Origin: Prescottella defluvii
Lineage (GTDB): Bacteria > Actinomycetota > Actinomycetes > Mycobacteriales > Mycobacteriaceae
NCBI RefSeq assembly: GCF_000738775.1
Contig: NZ_JPOC01000033.1
Location: forward strand, 1-64,000
DNA: 64,000 nucleotides
Direction of reading: 5' to 3'
How positions within the stretch are numbered: the first letter of the stretch is position 1; each line of letters begins with the position of its first letter. The notes beneath the pieces are model-generated. The model saw nothing but the letters and a program-made list of their open reading frames with translations, was not told the DNA's origin and did not search any database. Positions 10,839-20,804 of this stretch are shown here, piece by piece. The translations under genes were made by a program, and so were the position numbers.

Positions 10839-12302
10839 ATGGCTCCCGAAGAGTTCGATGTCATCGTGATCGGAGGCGGGCCGGCCGGGGAGAACGCGGC
10901 GGCCTACGCCATCGCCGGAAGCGACCGCACCGCGGCACTCGTCGAGCACCAGCTGGTGGGCGGCGAGTGCTCGTACTGGGCGTGCATGCCGTCGAAGGCG
11001 CTGCTGCGGCCGGTGGAGGTGCTCGGCACCGCGCGGCACATGCCGGGTGTGGAGGAGAAGGTCAACGCGTACGGACTGGACGTGGCGGCGGTGCTCGCCC
11101 GCCGGGACGGTTTCACGCACAACCTCGACGACTCGTCGCAGGTCCTGTGGGCCGATTCGGTCGGTATCGACGTGATCCGCGGCAGCGCGGCGCTCACCGG
11201 TGTCCGCGAGGTGACCGTGGGCGATCGGGTGTTGCGGGCCCGGCACGCGGTGGTCCTCGCAACCGGCACGACCGCCACCGTCCCCGGAGTCCCGGGACTG
11301 CGCGAGGCGCTGCCGTGGACGTCGCGCGACGCCACGAACGTCCGTGAGATCCCGAAACGCCTCGCGGTGGTGGGCGGGGGCGTGGTGGCCTGCGAGGCCG
11401 CGACGTGGTTGCACGAGCTGGGGGCCGACGAGGTGACGCTCGTCGTCCGGGGATCCGAGTTGCTCAGCCGCACCGAACCGTTCGCCGGCACGATGGTGGC
11501 CGAGAAGATGCGCAAGCACGGTATCGGTTTGCGCTTCGGCACGGGACTCGAGTCGGTGTCCCGGACCGACCCGTCGGACACCGGCATCGGCCATATCCAC
11601 GGCGGACCCGTCACACTGACGCTGAGCGGCGCCGACTCCGACTCCGGAACGGAAGTCGACGAGATCCTCGTCGCGACCGGACGTACCCCTGCCACAGCAG
11701 GATTGGGGCTCGAGGCGCTCGGCCTGCCCGGCCGCGGTTACGTCGCCGTCGACGACCACCTCACGGCCGTAGGCGTCGACGGCGACTGGCTGTATGCGGT
11801 GGGCGACGTCAACGGCCGCTCCCCGCTCACCCACATGGGCAAGTACCAGGCGCGGGTGTGCGGCGACGTGATCGCGGCGCGGGCGGAGGGCCGCCCGCTC
11901 GACGGACCGCGGTTCGTGGCGTCCGCCGATCACGGGCAGGTGCCGCAGGTGGTGTTCACGACGCCGGAGGTCGCCGCGGTGGGCCGTACCGAACGTCAAG
12001 CCCGCGCAGACGGATTGGACGTCGAGGTGGTCGAGGTGGACATCGACGTCGCCGGCGCCGCCCTGTCCCGCGACGACTACACCGGACGTGCCGCACTGGT
12101 GATCGACCGGGCCACCGACACCGTGGTGGGCGCGACGTTCGTCGGGTCCGGGGTCGCGGAACTGGTACACGCGGCGACGGTCGCGGTGGTGGGCCGGGTG
12201 CCGGTCGAGACGCTGTGGCACGCGGTCCCGTCGTACCCGACGGTCAGCGAGGTGTGGCTGCGCCTGCTCGAGGCGCGGCGACAGTCCCGGCGCACCGGCT
12301 GA
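10839..12302 (+). CDS. FAD-dependent pyridine nucleotide-disulfide oxidoreductase
   Basis: A 487-residue class I disulfide reductase of the lipoamide dehydrogenase/mercuric reductase group. N-terminal FAD site VIVIGGGPAGENAA; redox-active disulfide in GGECSYWACMPSK, with four residues between the cysteines as in the family; NAD(P) site VVGGGVVACEAATWL near 180; second FAD motif YAVGDVN near 320. The C-terminal dimerisation domain ends HAVPSYPTVSEVW, which keeps the H-x-x-P-[ST] pattern that carries the active-site base of these enzymes. It lacks an N-terminal HMA domain, so mercury reduction is not indicated. The dithiol partner is unknown. It is separated by 57 bp from the acyltransferase-like gene upstream and converges on a TetR gene. 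Confidence 0.85.
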   Translation: MAPEEFDVIVIGGGPAGENAAAYAIAGSDRTAALVEHQLVGGECSYWACMPSKALLRPVEVLGTARHMPGVEEKVNAYGLDVAAVLARRDGFTHNLDDSSQVLWADSVGIDVIRGSAALTGVREVTVGDRVLRARHAVVLATGTTATVPGVPGLREALPWTSRDATNVREIPKRLAVVGGGVVACEAATWLHELGADEVTLVVRGSELLSRTEPFAGTMVAEKMRKHGIGLRFGTGLESVSRTDPSDTGIGHIHGGPVTLTLSGADSDSGTEVDEILVATGRTPATAGLGLEALGLPGRGYVAVDDHLTAVGVDGDWLYAVGDVNGRSPLTHMGKYQARVCGDVIAARAEGRPLDGPRFVASADHGQVPQVVFTTPEVAAVGRTERQARADGLDVEVVEVDIDVAGAALSRDDYTGRAALVIDRATDTVVGATFVGSGVAELVHAATVAVVGRVPVETLWHAVPSYPTVSEVWLRLLEARRQSRRTG

Positions 12303-12308
12303 TCCCTG

Positions 12309-13013
12309 TCACGGGGCGATCGGCGCGCTGAGCGCCGGGAACCAGATGTCGGTGAGCACTTCGGCCGCTTGCTCGCGGGGGACCTCGATCGTCCCCTGCA
12401 GGGCCCACCGGGTGAAGAACCGCTCGAGCTGGGCGACGAGCAGCTCGATCCGCAACCGGGCCTCGTCCTGCCGGTGCTGCGGCCAGCGCGCGAGGTACTG
12501 CGTCATCGAGTTGGGCAGGGCCACGATTCCGTCGCGGGACGTCTCACGGAACGTGGGTTCGAGGGCGACGGCCTCGTCCCACGCGGGCAGGATGTCCTTG
12601 CATTCGTCGAACCAGTCGATGGCCCGGTTCACCCAGGCCGTGAACTCGGCGCGGGAGCCGGTGTCGAGCACACGATCGAGGTCCGCATAGAACGCGAAGA
12701 CGCTCGGCACCATCTTCTCCGTGCTGATAGCCCGCAGAATCTCGACCTTGCCGGGAAAGTGCAGGTAGAACGTGGCGCGGCTGCACCCGACCGCGGCGGC
12801 GATGTCGTCCACGGTGACCGCCGCGTAGCCGTGCGCGCAGAACAGTTCCCGAGCACACTCCATCAGCCGGGTACGGGTCCACCGTTTCTGTTCGTCCCGC
12901 AGGCTTCCCCGCCGGCTCTTGATCTCGTCCGCAGCAGCTCCCACGCCTAGACGATCGCCCACACGGACGGGCCCAGGCAAGTCGAATCGCTGATTCGAAC
13001 TACGGATCGTCAT
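12309..13013 (-). CDS. TetR family transcriptional regulator
   Basis: A 234-residue regulator with an N-terminal extension rich in charged residues. The HTH region is YAAVTVDDIAAAVGCSRATF, then YLHFPGKVEILRAI. The C-terminal domain is rich in Trp (AIDWFDECKDILPAWDE). It is divergent from the acyl-CoA synthetase/amidohydrolase pair (104 bp between starts), so it is the likely regulator of that operon. An internal Met near residue 51 could serve as the start if the N-terminal tail is not translated. Confidence 0.85.
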   Translation of the reverse strand: MTIRSSNQRFDLPGPVRVGDRLGVGAAADEIKSRRGSLRDEQKRWTRTRLMECARELFCAHGYAAVTVDDIAAAVGCSRATFYLHFPGKVEILRAISTEKMVPSVFAFYADLDRVLDTGSRAEFTAWVNRAIDWFDECKDILPAWDEAVALEPTFRETSRDGIVALPNSMTQYLARWPQHRQDEARLRIELLVAQLERFFTRWALQGTIEVPREQAAEVLTDIWFPALSAPIAP

Positions 13014-13017
13014 TCAC

Positions 13018-13046
13018 TTGACACATCGTCAGCCGGACTGAAATAT
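13018..13046 (+). promoter_or_regulatory. putative sigma-A-like promoter for the acyl-CoA synthetase operon
   Basis: TTGACA at 13018-13023, a 17-base gap, then AAATAT at 13041-13046. Spacing is ideal and the -35 is perfect; the -10 is weak. It lies in the divergent TetR/synthetase gap, where a TetR site would also be expected, although I could not identify a convincing palindrome. Confidence 0.4.
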
Positions 13047-13117
13047 GACGCACATCACCTTGGAGTGCGCCGGTGTCGACCACGGCGACGACTGCCCGCG
13101 TCGAAAGGAACCATCCC

Positions 13118-14779
13118 GTGACCAAGTCTGTCGACCCGCAGGCCTACATCGCGTCCGTCATGGCCGGATTGACAGGGCCGGGCGGCCCGTTCGAACTCCA
13201 CGAAGAGGACGTCCTCGGCGTCCGGATACCGGTGATGAAGCACCGCGATCGGTCTCTCGGCGATGTCCTGGCCACGTCCATCACCTTCGGTGACCGCGAC
13301 TACCTGGTGACCGAGGACCGCCGAATGAGCTACGCCGAGCACGGGGCGGCCGCTGCCGCGCTGGCCCGCGCCCTGCGCGAAAAGTATGGCGTCGGCAAGG
13401 GCGATCGTGTCGGCATCCTCGCCGCCAACGCCCCCGAGTGGGTCGTATCGTTCTGGGCCGCACAGGCACTGGGCGCGATCGCGGTCGGGTTCAACGCGTG
13501 GTGGACCACGCGGGAGATCGAGTACGGCATCGGTCACGCGCGGCCGTCGGCACTGATCGTCGACGCCAAGCGGGCAGCCGTCCTCGACGGACTCGACGTC
13601 GGCGTCCCGGTCCTCACGATGGAGCAGGACCTGCCGCAACTGATCGAGGAGTTCGCGGGCACCGACCTGCCCGACACCGACGTCGCCGAGGACGATCCTG
13701 CGGTGATCCTCTACACCAGCGGCACCAGCGGCCGCCCGAAGGGCGCCGTCCACTCGCACCGGAACCTGTTGTCCGTCATCGGATATCACCGATACAGCGA
13801 CGCGCTGGCGGCAGCGTTCACCGGCGGCGACCCGCACTCCGATGCGCCGAGCGACCTGCGGTACCTGTTGACCTCACCGCTGTTCCACATCGCGAGCCTG
13901 CACAACCTCGTCGTCCCGCGTCTCGCCACAGGCAGCGCGGTCGTGATCCATCAGGGGTCGTTCGACGCGGACCGGGTGCTGCGGTTGATCGAGCGCGAGC
14001 GGGTCACCAACTGGGGTGCGGTGCCCACCATGGCGGGCCGGCTCCTCGAACACGACGACGTGACGCGGTACGACCTGTCGTCGCTGACCTCGTTCGCGCT
14101 CGCGTCGGCGCCGTCGTCTCCGGGTTTCCAGCAGCGACTGCGCGAGAAGCTGCCGTTCGCCCGCAACGCGCTGGTCGACAGCTACGGGCTCACCGAGTGC
14201 AGCACCGCCATTTCGGTGGCGACGCCGATGGATCTGCAGGCGTTCCCCGGCACCCTCGGCCGGCCGATCATCGGTGTCAGCGTGGAGATCCGCGACTCGC
14301 TCGGAGAGCCGGTGTCCGACGGGACCGAGGGCGAGATCTGCGCGCGCAGCCCGTACGTGATGCTCGGCTACTGGGACGACGAGGCGGCGACCGCCGCCGC
14401 CATCCGCCCCGGACGCTGGCTGCACACCGGCGACTTCGGCGTCATCGAGAACGGGATGGTGCGTCTCACCGGACGTCGCTCCGACCTGATCCTGCGCGGC
14501 GGCGAGAACGTCTACCCGGTCGAGATCGAACAGTGCCTCGACGAGCATCCCGCGGTCGCGGAGGCCGCGGTGGTCGGCATCGACCACGCCGACCTGGGAC
14601 AGGAGGTCGGCGCCGTGGTGGTCGTCCGGCCCGGGATGTCGGTGACGGCAGAAGAACTGCGGGAGTTCGCGTCCGAACGACTCGCGTACTTCAAGGTGCC
14701 CACTCGCTGGAAGATCACCACCGACTCGTTGCCGCGCAATGCGACCGGAAAAACGATGCGCACACAAATCACCCTGTGA
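13118..14779 (+). CDS. AMP-forming acyl-CoA synthetase
   Basis: A 553-residue ANL-superfamily ligase that adenylates a carboxylic acid and transfers it to CoA. The P-loop-like motif is [18 protein letters not shown] (near 205). [10 protein letters not shown] is motif A5, WLHTGDFG carries the adenylate-binding Asp, [20 protein letters not shown] is the hinge, and the catalytic Lys is in [10 protein letters not shown] near the C-terminus. Start chosen at the GTG preceded by GAAAGGAA with eight-base spacing; a GTG 45 bases upstream lacks a binding site. It is followed after 46 bp by a D-aminoacylase-type amidohydrolase, suggesting that the acyl group released there is activated here. Substrate unknown. 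Confidence 0.88.
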   Translation: MTKSVDPQAYIASVMAGLTGPGGPFELHEEDVLGVRIPVMKHRDRSLGDVLATSITFGDRDYLVTEDRRMSYAEHGAAAAALARALREKYGVGKGDRVGILAANAPEWVVSFWAAQALGAIAVGFNAWWTTREIEYGIGHARPSALIVDAKRAAVLDGLDVGVPVLTMEQDLPQLIEEFAGTDLPDTDVAEDDPAVILYTSGTSGRPKGAVHSHRNLLSVIGYHRYSDALAAAFTGGDPHSDAPSDLRYLLTSPLFHIASLHNLVVPRLATGSAVVIHQGSFDADRVLRLIERERVTNWGAVPTMAGRLLEHDDVTRYDLSSLTSFALASAPSSPGFQQRLREKLPFARNALVDSYGLTECSTAISVATPMDLQAFPGTLGRPIIGVSVEIRDSLGEPVSDGTEGEICARSPYVMLGYWDDEAATAAAIRPGRWLHTGDFGVIENGMVRLTGRRSDLILRGGENVYPVEIEQCLDEHPAVAEAAVVGIDHADLGQEVGAVVVVRPGMSVTAEELREFASERLAYFKVPTRWKITTDSLPRNATGKTMRTQITL

Positions 14780-14825
14780 GCGACACCGTTTCCCGAACCC
14801 ACCGCTGAAAGAGGCAAGTTTTCCG

Positions 14826-16574
14826 ATGAGCTACGACGCGATCGTCAAGAACGGCCGATGGTTCGACGGCACCGGCGCACCGTCCGCGACCCGGCACCTC
14901 GGCATCCGGGACGGCCGGGTCGCCACGGTCTCCGCCGCGCCGATCGACGAGACCGACTGCCCGCGGGTGATCGACGCGGCCGGCAAGTGGGTGATCCCCG
15001 GCATGCTCGACATCCACACCCACTACGACGTCGAGGTCCTGCTCCGGCCCCAGCTGGACGAGTCGGTGCGGCACGGCATCACCACCGTGTTCGTGGGCTC
15101 GTGCTCGCTGTCGACGATCCATGTGGACCCGTCGGATGCGGGTGACCTGTTCGGCCGGGTGGAGGCGATCCCCCGCCGCCACGTCGTCGACGGCCTCGAG
15201 GAACGCAAGACGTGGAACTCGGCACGCGAATACGTCGATGCGCTCGAATCGCTCCCCCTGGGACCGAACGTCGCGGCGTTCATCGGCCACTCCGACATGC
15301 GGGCGGCGCTGATGGGTCTCGACCGGGCCACCCGCAAGGAGGTCGCACCCACCGGGGCCGAACTCACCGCGATGGAGCGGCAACTCACCGAGGCCCTCGA
15401 CGCCGGGTTCGTCGGGATGTCGTCGCAGCAGTTGATGTTCGACAAGCTCGACGGCGAGGTCTGCCGTTCCCGCACACTGCCGTCGACGTACGCGACCACC
15501 CGGGAGCGTCGCCGGCTCAACGCTGTCCTGCGGCGCCGCGGCCGCGCGCTGCAGGGCGGCCCGGACGTGGCCCGCCCGCAGAGCATGATGGTGATGGCGC
15601 TCAGCAGCCTCGGCATCTTCCGCAAGCCGCTCAAGACGAGCCTGCTCTCGGCCGCCGACGTCAAGGCGATCCCCGGCATCGCGCGACTCTTTCCGCTGAT
15701 GGCGAAGGTCCTCAACGGCCTCGGCGGCGACTTCCGGTGGCAGCACCTGCCGGTGCCGTTCGAGGTGTACTCCGACGGCATCGACCTCCCCGTGTTCGAG
15801 GAGTTCGGCTCGGGTGCGGCGGCGCTGCACCTGTCCAACCAGCTCGACGAGCGGCGGGCACTGCTGGCCGACGAGAGCTACCGGCGCCGGTTCCGCAAGG
15901 ACTACGACAAGAAGTACGGCCCGCGGGTGTGGCACCGCGACTTCTTCGACGCCGAGATCGTCGAGTGCCCCGACGAATCGGTGATCGGCAAGACCTTCGG
16001 TCAGGTCGGGGTGGACCGCGGCGGCGTGCACCCCGTCGACGCCTTCCTCGACCTGGTGGTCGAATACGGCCCCAAGGTGCGGTGGCGTACCACGATCTCG
16101 AATCACCGGCCCGAGGTACTGAACATCCTCGCCGCCGATCCCGGTGTGCAACTGGGCTTCTCAGATGCCGGCGCGCACCTGCGGAACATGGCGTTCTACA
16201 ACTTCGGCCTGCGCTTCCTGCGGCGGGTGCGCGACGCCGAGCAAGCGGGCACACCGTTCCTGTCACCGGAGCGCGCCGTGCACCGGCTCACCGGGGAACT
16301 CGCCGACTGGTACGGCCTGGATGCGGGGCACCTGCGCGAAGGCGACCGCGCCGATCTGGTGGTGATCGACCCCGCGCATCTCGACGCCTCACTCGACACG
16401 TACGCCGAGTGCCCGATCCCCGAGTACGACAACCTGTCCCGGATGGTGAACCGCAACGACGACGCCGTGTCCGCGGTCCTCGTCGGCGGCCGGTACGTCT
16501 TCGGTGACGGTCAGCCGGACCCGGTGCTGGGCTCGTCGCGGACCGGATCCTTCCTGAAGGCTCGAATCAGCTGA
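14826..16574 (+). CDS. N-acyl-D-amino-acid deacylase-type amidohydrolase
   Basis: A 582-residue metal-dependent hydrolase of the D-aminoacylase/dihydroorotase-like group. IVKNGRWFDGTGAPS is the N-terminal beta-sandwich strand; DIHTHYDVE (near 65) carries the first metal ligands; FIGHSDMR follows; GFSDAGAHLRNMAFYN (near 445) holds the late metal Asp; the closing segment LREGDRADLVVIDP completes the sandwich domain. Such enzymes remove acyl groups from D-amino acids or related amides. It is longer than a typical D-aminoacylase (about 480-500). Start at MSYDAIVKNG, after AAAGAGGCAAG. Probably co-transcribed with the acyl-CoA synthetase. Its last 8 bp overlap the convergent DUF4259 gene. Confidence 0.8.
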   Translation: MSYDAIVKNGRWFDGTGAPSATRHLGIRDGRVATVSAAPIDETDCPRVIDAAGKWVIPGMLDIHTHYDVEVLLRPQLDESVRHGITTVFVGSCSLSTIHVDPSDAGDLFGRVEAIPRRHVVDGLEERKTWNSAREYVDALESLPLGPNVAAFIGHSDMRAALMGLDRATRKEVAPTGAELTAMERQLTEALDAGFVGMSSQQLMFDKLDGEVCRSRTLPSTYATTRERRRLNAVLRRRGRALQGGPDVARPQSMMVMALSSLGIFRKPLKTSLLSAADVKAIPGIARLFPLMAKVLNGLGGDFRWQHLPVPFEVYSDGIDLPVFEEFGSGAAALHLSNQLDERRALLADESYRRRFRKDYDKKYGPRVWHRDFFDAEIVECPDESVIGKTFGQVGVDRGGVHPVDAFLDLVVEYGPKVRWRTTISNHRPEVLNILAADPGVQLGFSDAGAHLRNMAFYNFGLRFLRRVRDAEQAGTPFLSPERAVHRLTGELADWYGLDAGHLREGDRADLVVIDPAHLDASLDTYAECPIPEYDNLSRMVNRNDDAVSAVLVGGRYVFGDGQPDPVLGSSRTGSFLKARIS

Positions 16575-16971
16575 GTGCCCTGAGGCTTTCCAACCTGCTC
16601 GAGATCGGTGTCCGCCACTCCGCGAGATCCTCGGGCCCGTTCTCGGCCCACAACTCGTGGAGTTCGGAGGTGTCGCTGTCGGCGATCGTGCGTTCGAGGG
16701 TCGTGAGGATCCAGGCGCGCTGCTCCGCGGTCAGGGACCGGGCGTACCCGGCGGCGTCGATGCCCTCGAGCTGTACGGGTGCCGGGCGGAGGCCGTGGGC
16801 CACTGCGACGACCTCCGCGAGCGCGACGGCTGCCTGCGCGTCGTCCGCCTCGAGGTACTCCTCGTCGACGTGCCGGGTGTAGTCGTCGATGTCGAAGTCA
16901 CCTGCCCGGATTGCAGCGAGCAGGTCGCCCGCTCCGTCGTTCTCGAACGGTCCCGATCCCCACGTCCCCAT
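16567..16971 (-). CDS. DUF4259 domain protein
   Basis: A 134-residue cytosolic protein starting MGTWGSGPFENDGAGD, the hallmark of DUF4259 proteins, which are widespread and uncharacterised. The rest is acidic and helical with no catalytic motif. It is monocistronic and converges with the amidohydrolase gene. Confidence 0.82.
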   Translation of the reverse strand: MGTWGSGPFENDGAGDLLAAIRAGDFDIDDYTRHVDEEYLEADDAQAAVALAEVVAVAHGLRPAPVQLEGIDAAGYARSLTAEQRAWILTTLERTIADSDTSELHELWAENGPEDLAEWRTPISSRLESLRALS

Positions 16972-17078
16972 GCCTCACTCCTTCTGATCCGCCGGCCGGT
17001 CGGCCCGTTGCCACGACCCTACGGTCGGCCACCGACAGGTTGCTGACGCCGTCCGGCCCGGGATGCCATCCTGTCGTA

Positions 17079-17699
17079 GTGGCGTACAAGGGGTCTCGAA
17101 CGACATCGACGCACGTCTGGCTCACTCCCGAGGACGAGGCTCTCGTCGGACGGGCCGTCACCGAGGCCGCTCCCGACGCGGCCTGGATGTGCAGCCGTCC
17201 CGGCCCCGTCGGCCTCCATCCGGTCCATCTGCACCGGGCGGTCGAGGAGGCGTTCGCCTGCGGGCCTGTGCAGGCCTTCCTTCTCCTGCCGTTCGGGGCC
17301 GCGCCGCCCGCCGGCGTCGAGGCGGCCGACGACGTCGGGACCACTCCGGGGCCGGCTCGGCGCGCGATCGTGCAACTCCTGCGTTCTCGGCTGGTGCAGG
17401 AGGAGTGGGGGCGGTGCCGGGACGACGACTCCCCGGGCGACGACACCGCATTCCAGGCGGGCAGGCTCGCGGTGCGGTGGTCCGAAGCCGAGGTCGATCC
17501 CGACACCGCTCGACTGTTACGCGAGCAGACCGCGGTCGTGTGGAAGGCCCTGCGTTCGGCGACGCGTCCTGCGATGCTCGTCGGCCCGGACGGACGGAGC
17601 GCCCGCGGCGGCCGCATCGGGCCGAGCGCGCGCAGCACGGTCACCACGACGGGGATCCCGCTGACGCGCGGGGGCACCGAACGGTGCACGCTCGGCTAG
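17079..17699 (+). CDS. hypothetical protein
   Basis: A 206-residue protein I do not recognise. It begins at GTG (VAYKGSRTTSTHVWLTPEDE), which is the point where the frame stops overlapping the neighbouring DUF4259 promoter; an open extension upstream is probably not coding. A CSRPGPVGLHPVHLHRAVEE segment and a basic Arg/Ser/Thr-rich tail are the only notable features. No signal peptide or membrane helix. It ends 57 bp before the first carboxylesterase and may be transcribed with it. Confidence 0.55.
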   Translation: MAYKGSRTTSTHVWLTPEDEALVGRAVTEAAPDAAWMCSRPGPVGLHPVHLHRAVEEAFACGPVQAFLLLPFGAAPPAGVEAADDVGTTPGPARRAIVQLLRSRLVQEEWGRCRDDDSPGDDTAFQAGRLAVRWSEAEVDPDTARLLREQTAVVWKALRSATRPAMLVGPDGRSARGGRIGPSARSTVTTTGIPLTRGGTERCTLG

Positions 17700-17756
17700 T
17701 TCGGGATCCGTTCCGGCTCGCCCGATCGCAGTCCCGCACCGACGTATAGTCGCGCC

Positions 17757-19316
17757 ATGACCCCGAGCCTGGAAGTGGGCACCACCCACGGTGTCGTGCG
17801 CGGCCGCAGGATCGGCGACCTGCTCGCCTGGCGCGGAATCCCGTTCGCGGCGCCGCCGATGGGGCCGCTGCGCCTGCGCGCACCGCAGCCCGCCGAACCG
17901 TGGAGCGGAGTCCGCGACGCCACCGCGTTCGGCGATGCCGCACCGCAGCACCGGATGGGCTCGGCACTGCGGCCGGGCCGGTACCAGCCGATGTCCGAGG
18001 ACTGTCTCACGCTCAACGTCCTCGCCCCGGCGACCCCGAGTTCGACGCCGCGTCCGGTCATGGTGTTCATCCACGGCGGCGCCTTCACGATGGGCACCAC
18101 CGCGCTGGACCTGTACAGCGGGGACCGTCTCGTCCGCCGGGGCGATGTGCTTTTCGTGTCGGTCAACTACCGGCTCGGCTCGCTCGGATACCTCGATTTC
18201 AGCGAGTTCTCCACGCCCGAACGGTCGTTCGACTCCAACCTGGGCCTGCGCGACCAGGTGGCGGCGTTGGAGTGGGTGCAGCGGAACATCGCCGCGTTCG
18301 GCGGCGATCCCGACAACGTCACGCTGTTCGGCGAGTCCGCGGGTGCCACCTCGGTGACCACGCTGATGGCGACGCCGGCCGCGCGGGGGCTGTTCGCGCG
18401 GGCGATCTCGGAGAGTTCGGCACCGGTACTGGTGAACGACGCGTCCCGCGCGCGGCAGTGGGCGCGGGACTTCATGGCACTGCTCGGATCGAACGCGGAC
18501 GACACTGGGGCGGCGGCGGCCGCCCTGTCCGCGGCCACCCCGGCAGAACTCGGCAGGGCGGGACACCGACTGGGCGCGAAGGTTCTCGCCGAGACGCCGG
18601 GGCTGCACCCGTTCGGCCCCGTCGTCGACGGCGACTACCTGCCCGTCACACCACTGCGAGCATTCGCCGACGGCACCGCGCACCGGATTCCGCTGATCAT
18701 CGGCACCAATGCCCGTGAGGGCACCCTCTTCCCCAAGGTTCTCGACGGCCTGCCCACCGATGCCGCCCGCATCGACGCGATGTTCGCCCTCACCGATCCG
18801 GAGGCCCGAGCACGCGTCGTCGCCGCGTACGGCGGCTATCCGGATCCGGTCGCGGCGATCGACCTGGGCGGGGATCTGACGTTCTGGAGACCGTCGGTCC
18901 AGATCGCCGAGGCGCACTCCGCCCACGCCCCCACCTACTGTTACCGCTTCGACTTCGCACCGCGCCTGCTGCACCGACTCGGCCTCGGCGCCACACACGC
19001 ACTCGAACTGTTCGCGGTGTTCGGGTACGGCGATTCCGCCGCGGGACGGGCCCTCACCGCGGTCGGTGGCCGACGTGGACTGCGTTTCGTCACCGAGCGA
19101 GTGCAGGAGCACTGGATCTCGTTCGCCCGCAACGGGTCACCGGCACCGTGGTGGCCTACCTACGACGCCGACGTACGCCGCACCCTCGTCGTCGACGTTC
19201 CCACCCGGATCGAACGCGATCCGGGCCGGGACCGGCGGCTCGCGTGGGCCGACTACCGCGGATACGGCGGCGAGGACCCGGCGCGCGGCCGCACCGGACC
19301 CGAGCATCGGGCATGA
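17757..19316 (+). CDS. type-B carboxylesterase (first of a tandem pair)
   Basis: A 519-residue alpha/beta-hydrolase of the para-nitrobenzyl esterase group. Motifs: DCLTLNVLAP, the oxyanion HGGAF, nucleophile Ser in FGESAGATS, acid Glu in GTNAREGTLF, and the His in GATHALELFAVFG. No signal peptide, so it is likely cytosolic. It is coupled to the next gene by an ATGA overlap, and the two proteins share long identical blocks (for example SEFSTPER and VQRNIAAFGGDP), showing tandem duplication. The natural ester substrate is unknown. Confidence 0.9.
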   Translation: MTPSLEVGTTHGVVRGRRIGDLLAWRGIPFAAPPMGPLRLRAPQPAEPWSGVRDATAFGDAAPQHRMGSALRPGRYQPMSEDCLTLNVLAPATPSSTPRPVMVFIHGGAFTMGTTALDLYSGDRLVRRGDVLFVSVNYRLGSLGYLDFSEFSTPERSFDSNLGLRDQVAALEWVQRNIAAFGGDPDNVTLFGESAGATSVTTLMATPAARGLFARAISESSAPVLVNDASRARQWARDFMALLGSNADDTGAAAAALSAATPAELGRAGHRLGAKVLAETPGLHPFGPVVDGDYLPVTPLRAFADGTAHRIPLIIGTNAREGTLFPKVLDGLPTDAARIDAMFALTDPEARARVVAAYGGYPDPVAAIDLGGDLTFWRPSVQIAEAHSAHAPTYCYRFDFAPRLLHRLGLGATHALELFAVFGYGDSAAGRALTAVGGRRGLRFVTERVQEHWISFARNGSPAPWWPTYDADVRRTLVVDVPTRIERDPGRDRRLAWADYRGYGGEDPARGRTGPEHRA

Positions 19317-20788
19317 CGGGCATCGGCCCCGAGGTCACCCTCCAGGACGGCGTGGTTCGCGGTCGCCGACTTCCGGACCTGCTGTCGTGGAGGGGGATTC
19401 CGTACGCAGCACCCCCGGTCGGGGCGCTGCGCCTACGCGCTCCGGAACCGGTGCGGCCGTGGGCCGGAGTGCTCGACGCCACCGACTTCGGGCCGCCGGC
19501 ACCGCAGCAGCGCCGCCGGGGGGACGAGAACTGCCTGACGGTCAACGTGCTGAGGTCGGCGGAACCGAGTGCCGTCGCCCGACCGGTCATGGTGTACGTG
19601 CACGGCGGCGCGCACACGGCCGGGACGTCGTCGGATCCGCTCTACAGCGGCGCCGCGCTGGTCCGCCGCGGCGACGTGGTGTTCGTCTCGCTCAACTACC
19701 GCCTCGGCGCCCTCGGCTATCTCGACTTCTCCGAGTTCTCCACGCCCGAGCGACCGTTCGACACCAACCTCGGCCTTCGTGACCAGGTCGCCGCACTGCA
19801 GTGGGTGCAGCGCAACATCGCCGCGTTCGGCGGCGACCCGGCGAACGTGACACTGTTCGGCGAATCGGCCGGCGCCGACGCCGTCGTGACGCTGATGTGC
19901 ACGCCGGCCGCGAAGGGCCTGTTCGCGCGTGCCATCGCCCAGAGCCCTCCCCCGGCCACCTCGAACAGCCGGGAACTGGCGGCGCGGTGGGCACGGGAGT
20001 TCCTGGACCTCGCGGGGGTGTCGCGGGCGGACGCCGCCGACTATCTCGTGTCGGCGGCGCCCGAGGCGCTCGTCCGCACCGCGGCCACTCTCAGCGCCCA
20101 CGGGGCCGACGAGGTGCCCGGCACCCGCCCGTTCGCCGCGGTCTCCGACGGCGACCTGCTGCCGGAGCACCCGCTGAACGCATTCGAGGCGGGAACCGAA
20201 CACCGGGTGCCGCTGCTGATCGGCACCAACGCGCACGAGGGGCGGGTCTTCCCGCGCTTCCTCGACATCCTGCCCACGAACCGGGATCGGATCGAGACGA
20301 TGCTCGCCGACACCGATCCCGCGATCAGGACCCGGGTGATCGGCGCGTATCCCGGCTACCCGGGCCGGCGGGCCGCCGCCGATCTCGGCGGTGACGTCGT
20401 CTTCTGGGAGCCGTCGGTCCGCTGCGCCCACGCGCACACCCGGCACAGCGACACCTACATGTACCGGTACGACTTCGCGCCCCGACTGCTGCGCCTGAGC
20501 GGACTGGGAGCGACGCACGCGACGGAACTGTTCGCCGTGTTCGGTGCGCGGGGTGCCGCAACCCGCACCCTCACCTCGCTCGGCGGCCGCCGCGGACTCG
20601 ACGCCGTGACCGACACGATGCAGGGCCACTGGCTCGGTTTCGCGCGCGGCGGGCGCCCGCTCGGGACCTGGCCGCGGTACTCGCTGGAGCGTCGTGAGAC
20701 CCTGATCATCGACGAGGTGTCCCGCGTCGAGTCGGATCCGTTGCGCACCCGCCGCGAGGCGTGGCTGGGATACCGGCACCGGCACTGA
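19313..20788 (+). CDS. type-B carboxylesterase (second of a tandem pair)
   Basis: A 491-residue paralogue of the preceding protein. Triad regions: Ser in FGESAGADA, Glu in GTNAHEGRVF, His in GATHATELFAVFG; oxyanion HGGAHTA. Start at the ATG overlapping the previous stop (ATGA), implying translational coupling. It lacks the 28-residue C-terminal extension and an internal segment present in the first copy, so the two have diverged and may differ in substrate. Confidence 0.9.
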   Translation: MTGIGPEVTLQDGVVRGRRLPDLLSWRGIPYAAPPVGALRLRAPEPVRPWAGVLDATDFGPPAPQQRRRGDENCLTVNVLRSAEPSAVARPVMVYVHGGAHTAGTSSDPLYSGAALVRRGDVVFVSLNYRLGALGYLDFSEFSTPERPFDTNLGLRDQVAALQWVQRNIAAFGGDPANVTLFGESAGADAVVTLMCTPAAKGLFARAIAQSPPPATSNSRELAARWAREFLDLAGVSRADAADYLVSAAPEALVRTAATLSAHGADEVPGTRPFAAVSDGDLLPEHPLNAFEAGTEHRVPLLIGTNAHEGRVFPRFLDILPTNRDRIETMLADTDPAIRTRVIGAYPGYPGRRAAADLGGDVVFWEPSVRCAHAHTRHSDTYMYRYDFAPRLLRLSGLGATHATELFAVFGARGAATRTLTSLGGRRGLDAVTDTMQGHWLGFARGGRPLGTWPRYSLERRETLIIDEVSRVESDPLRTRREAWLGYRHRH

Positions 20789-20804
20789 AATATCCCGTGA
20801 GTTA

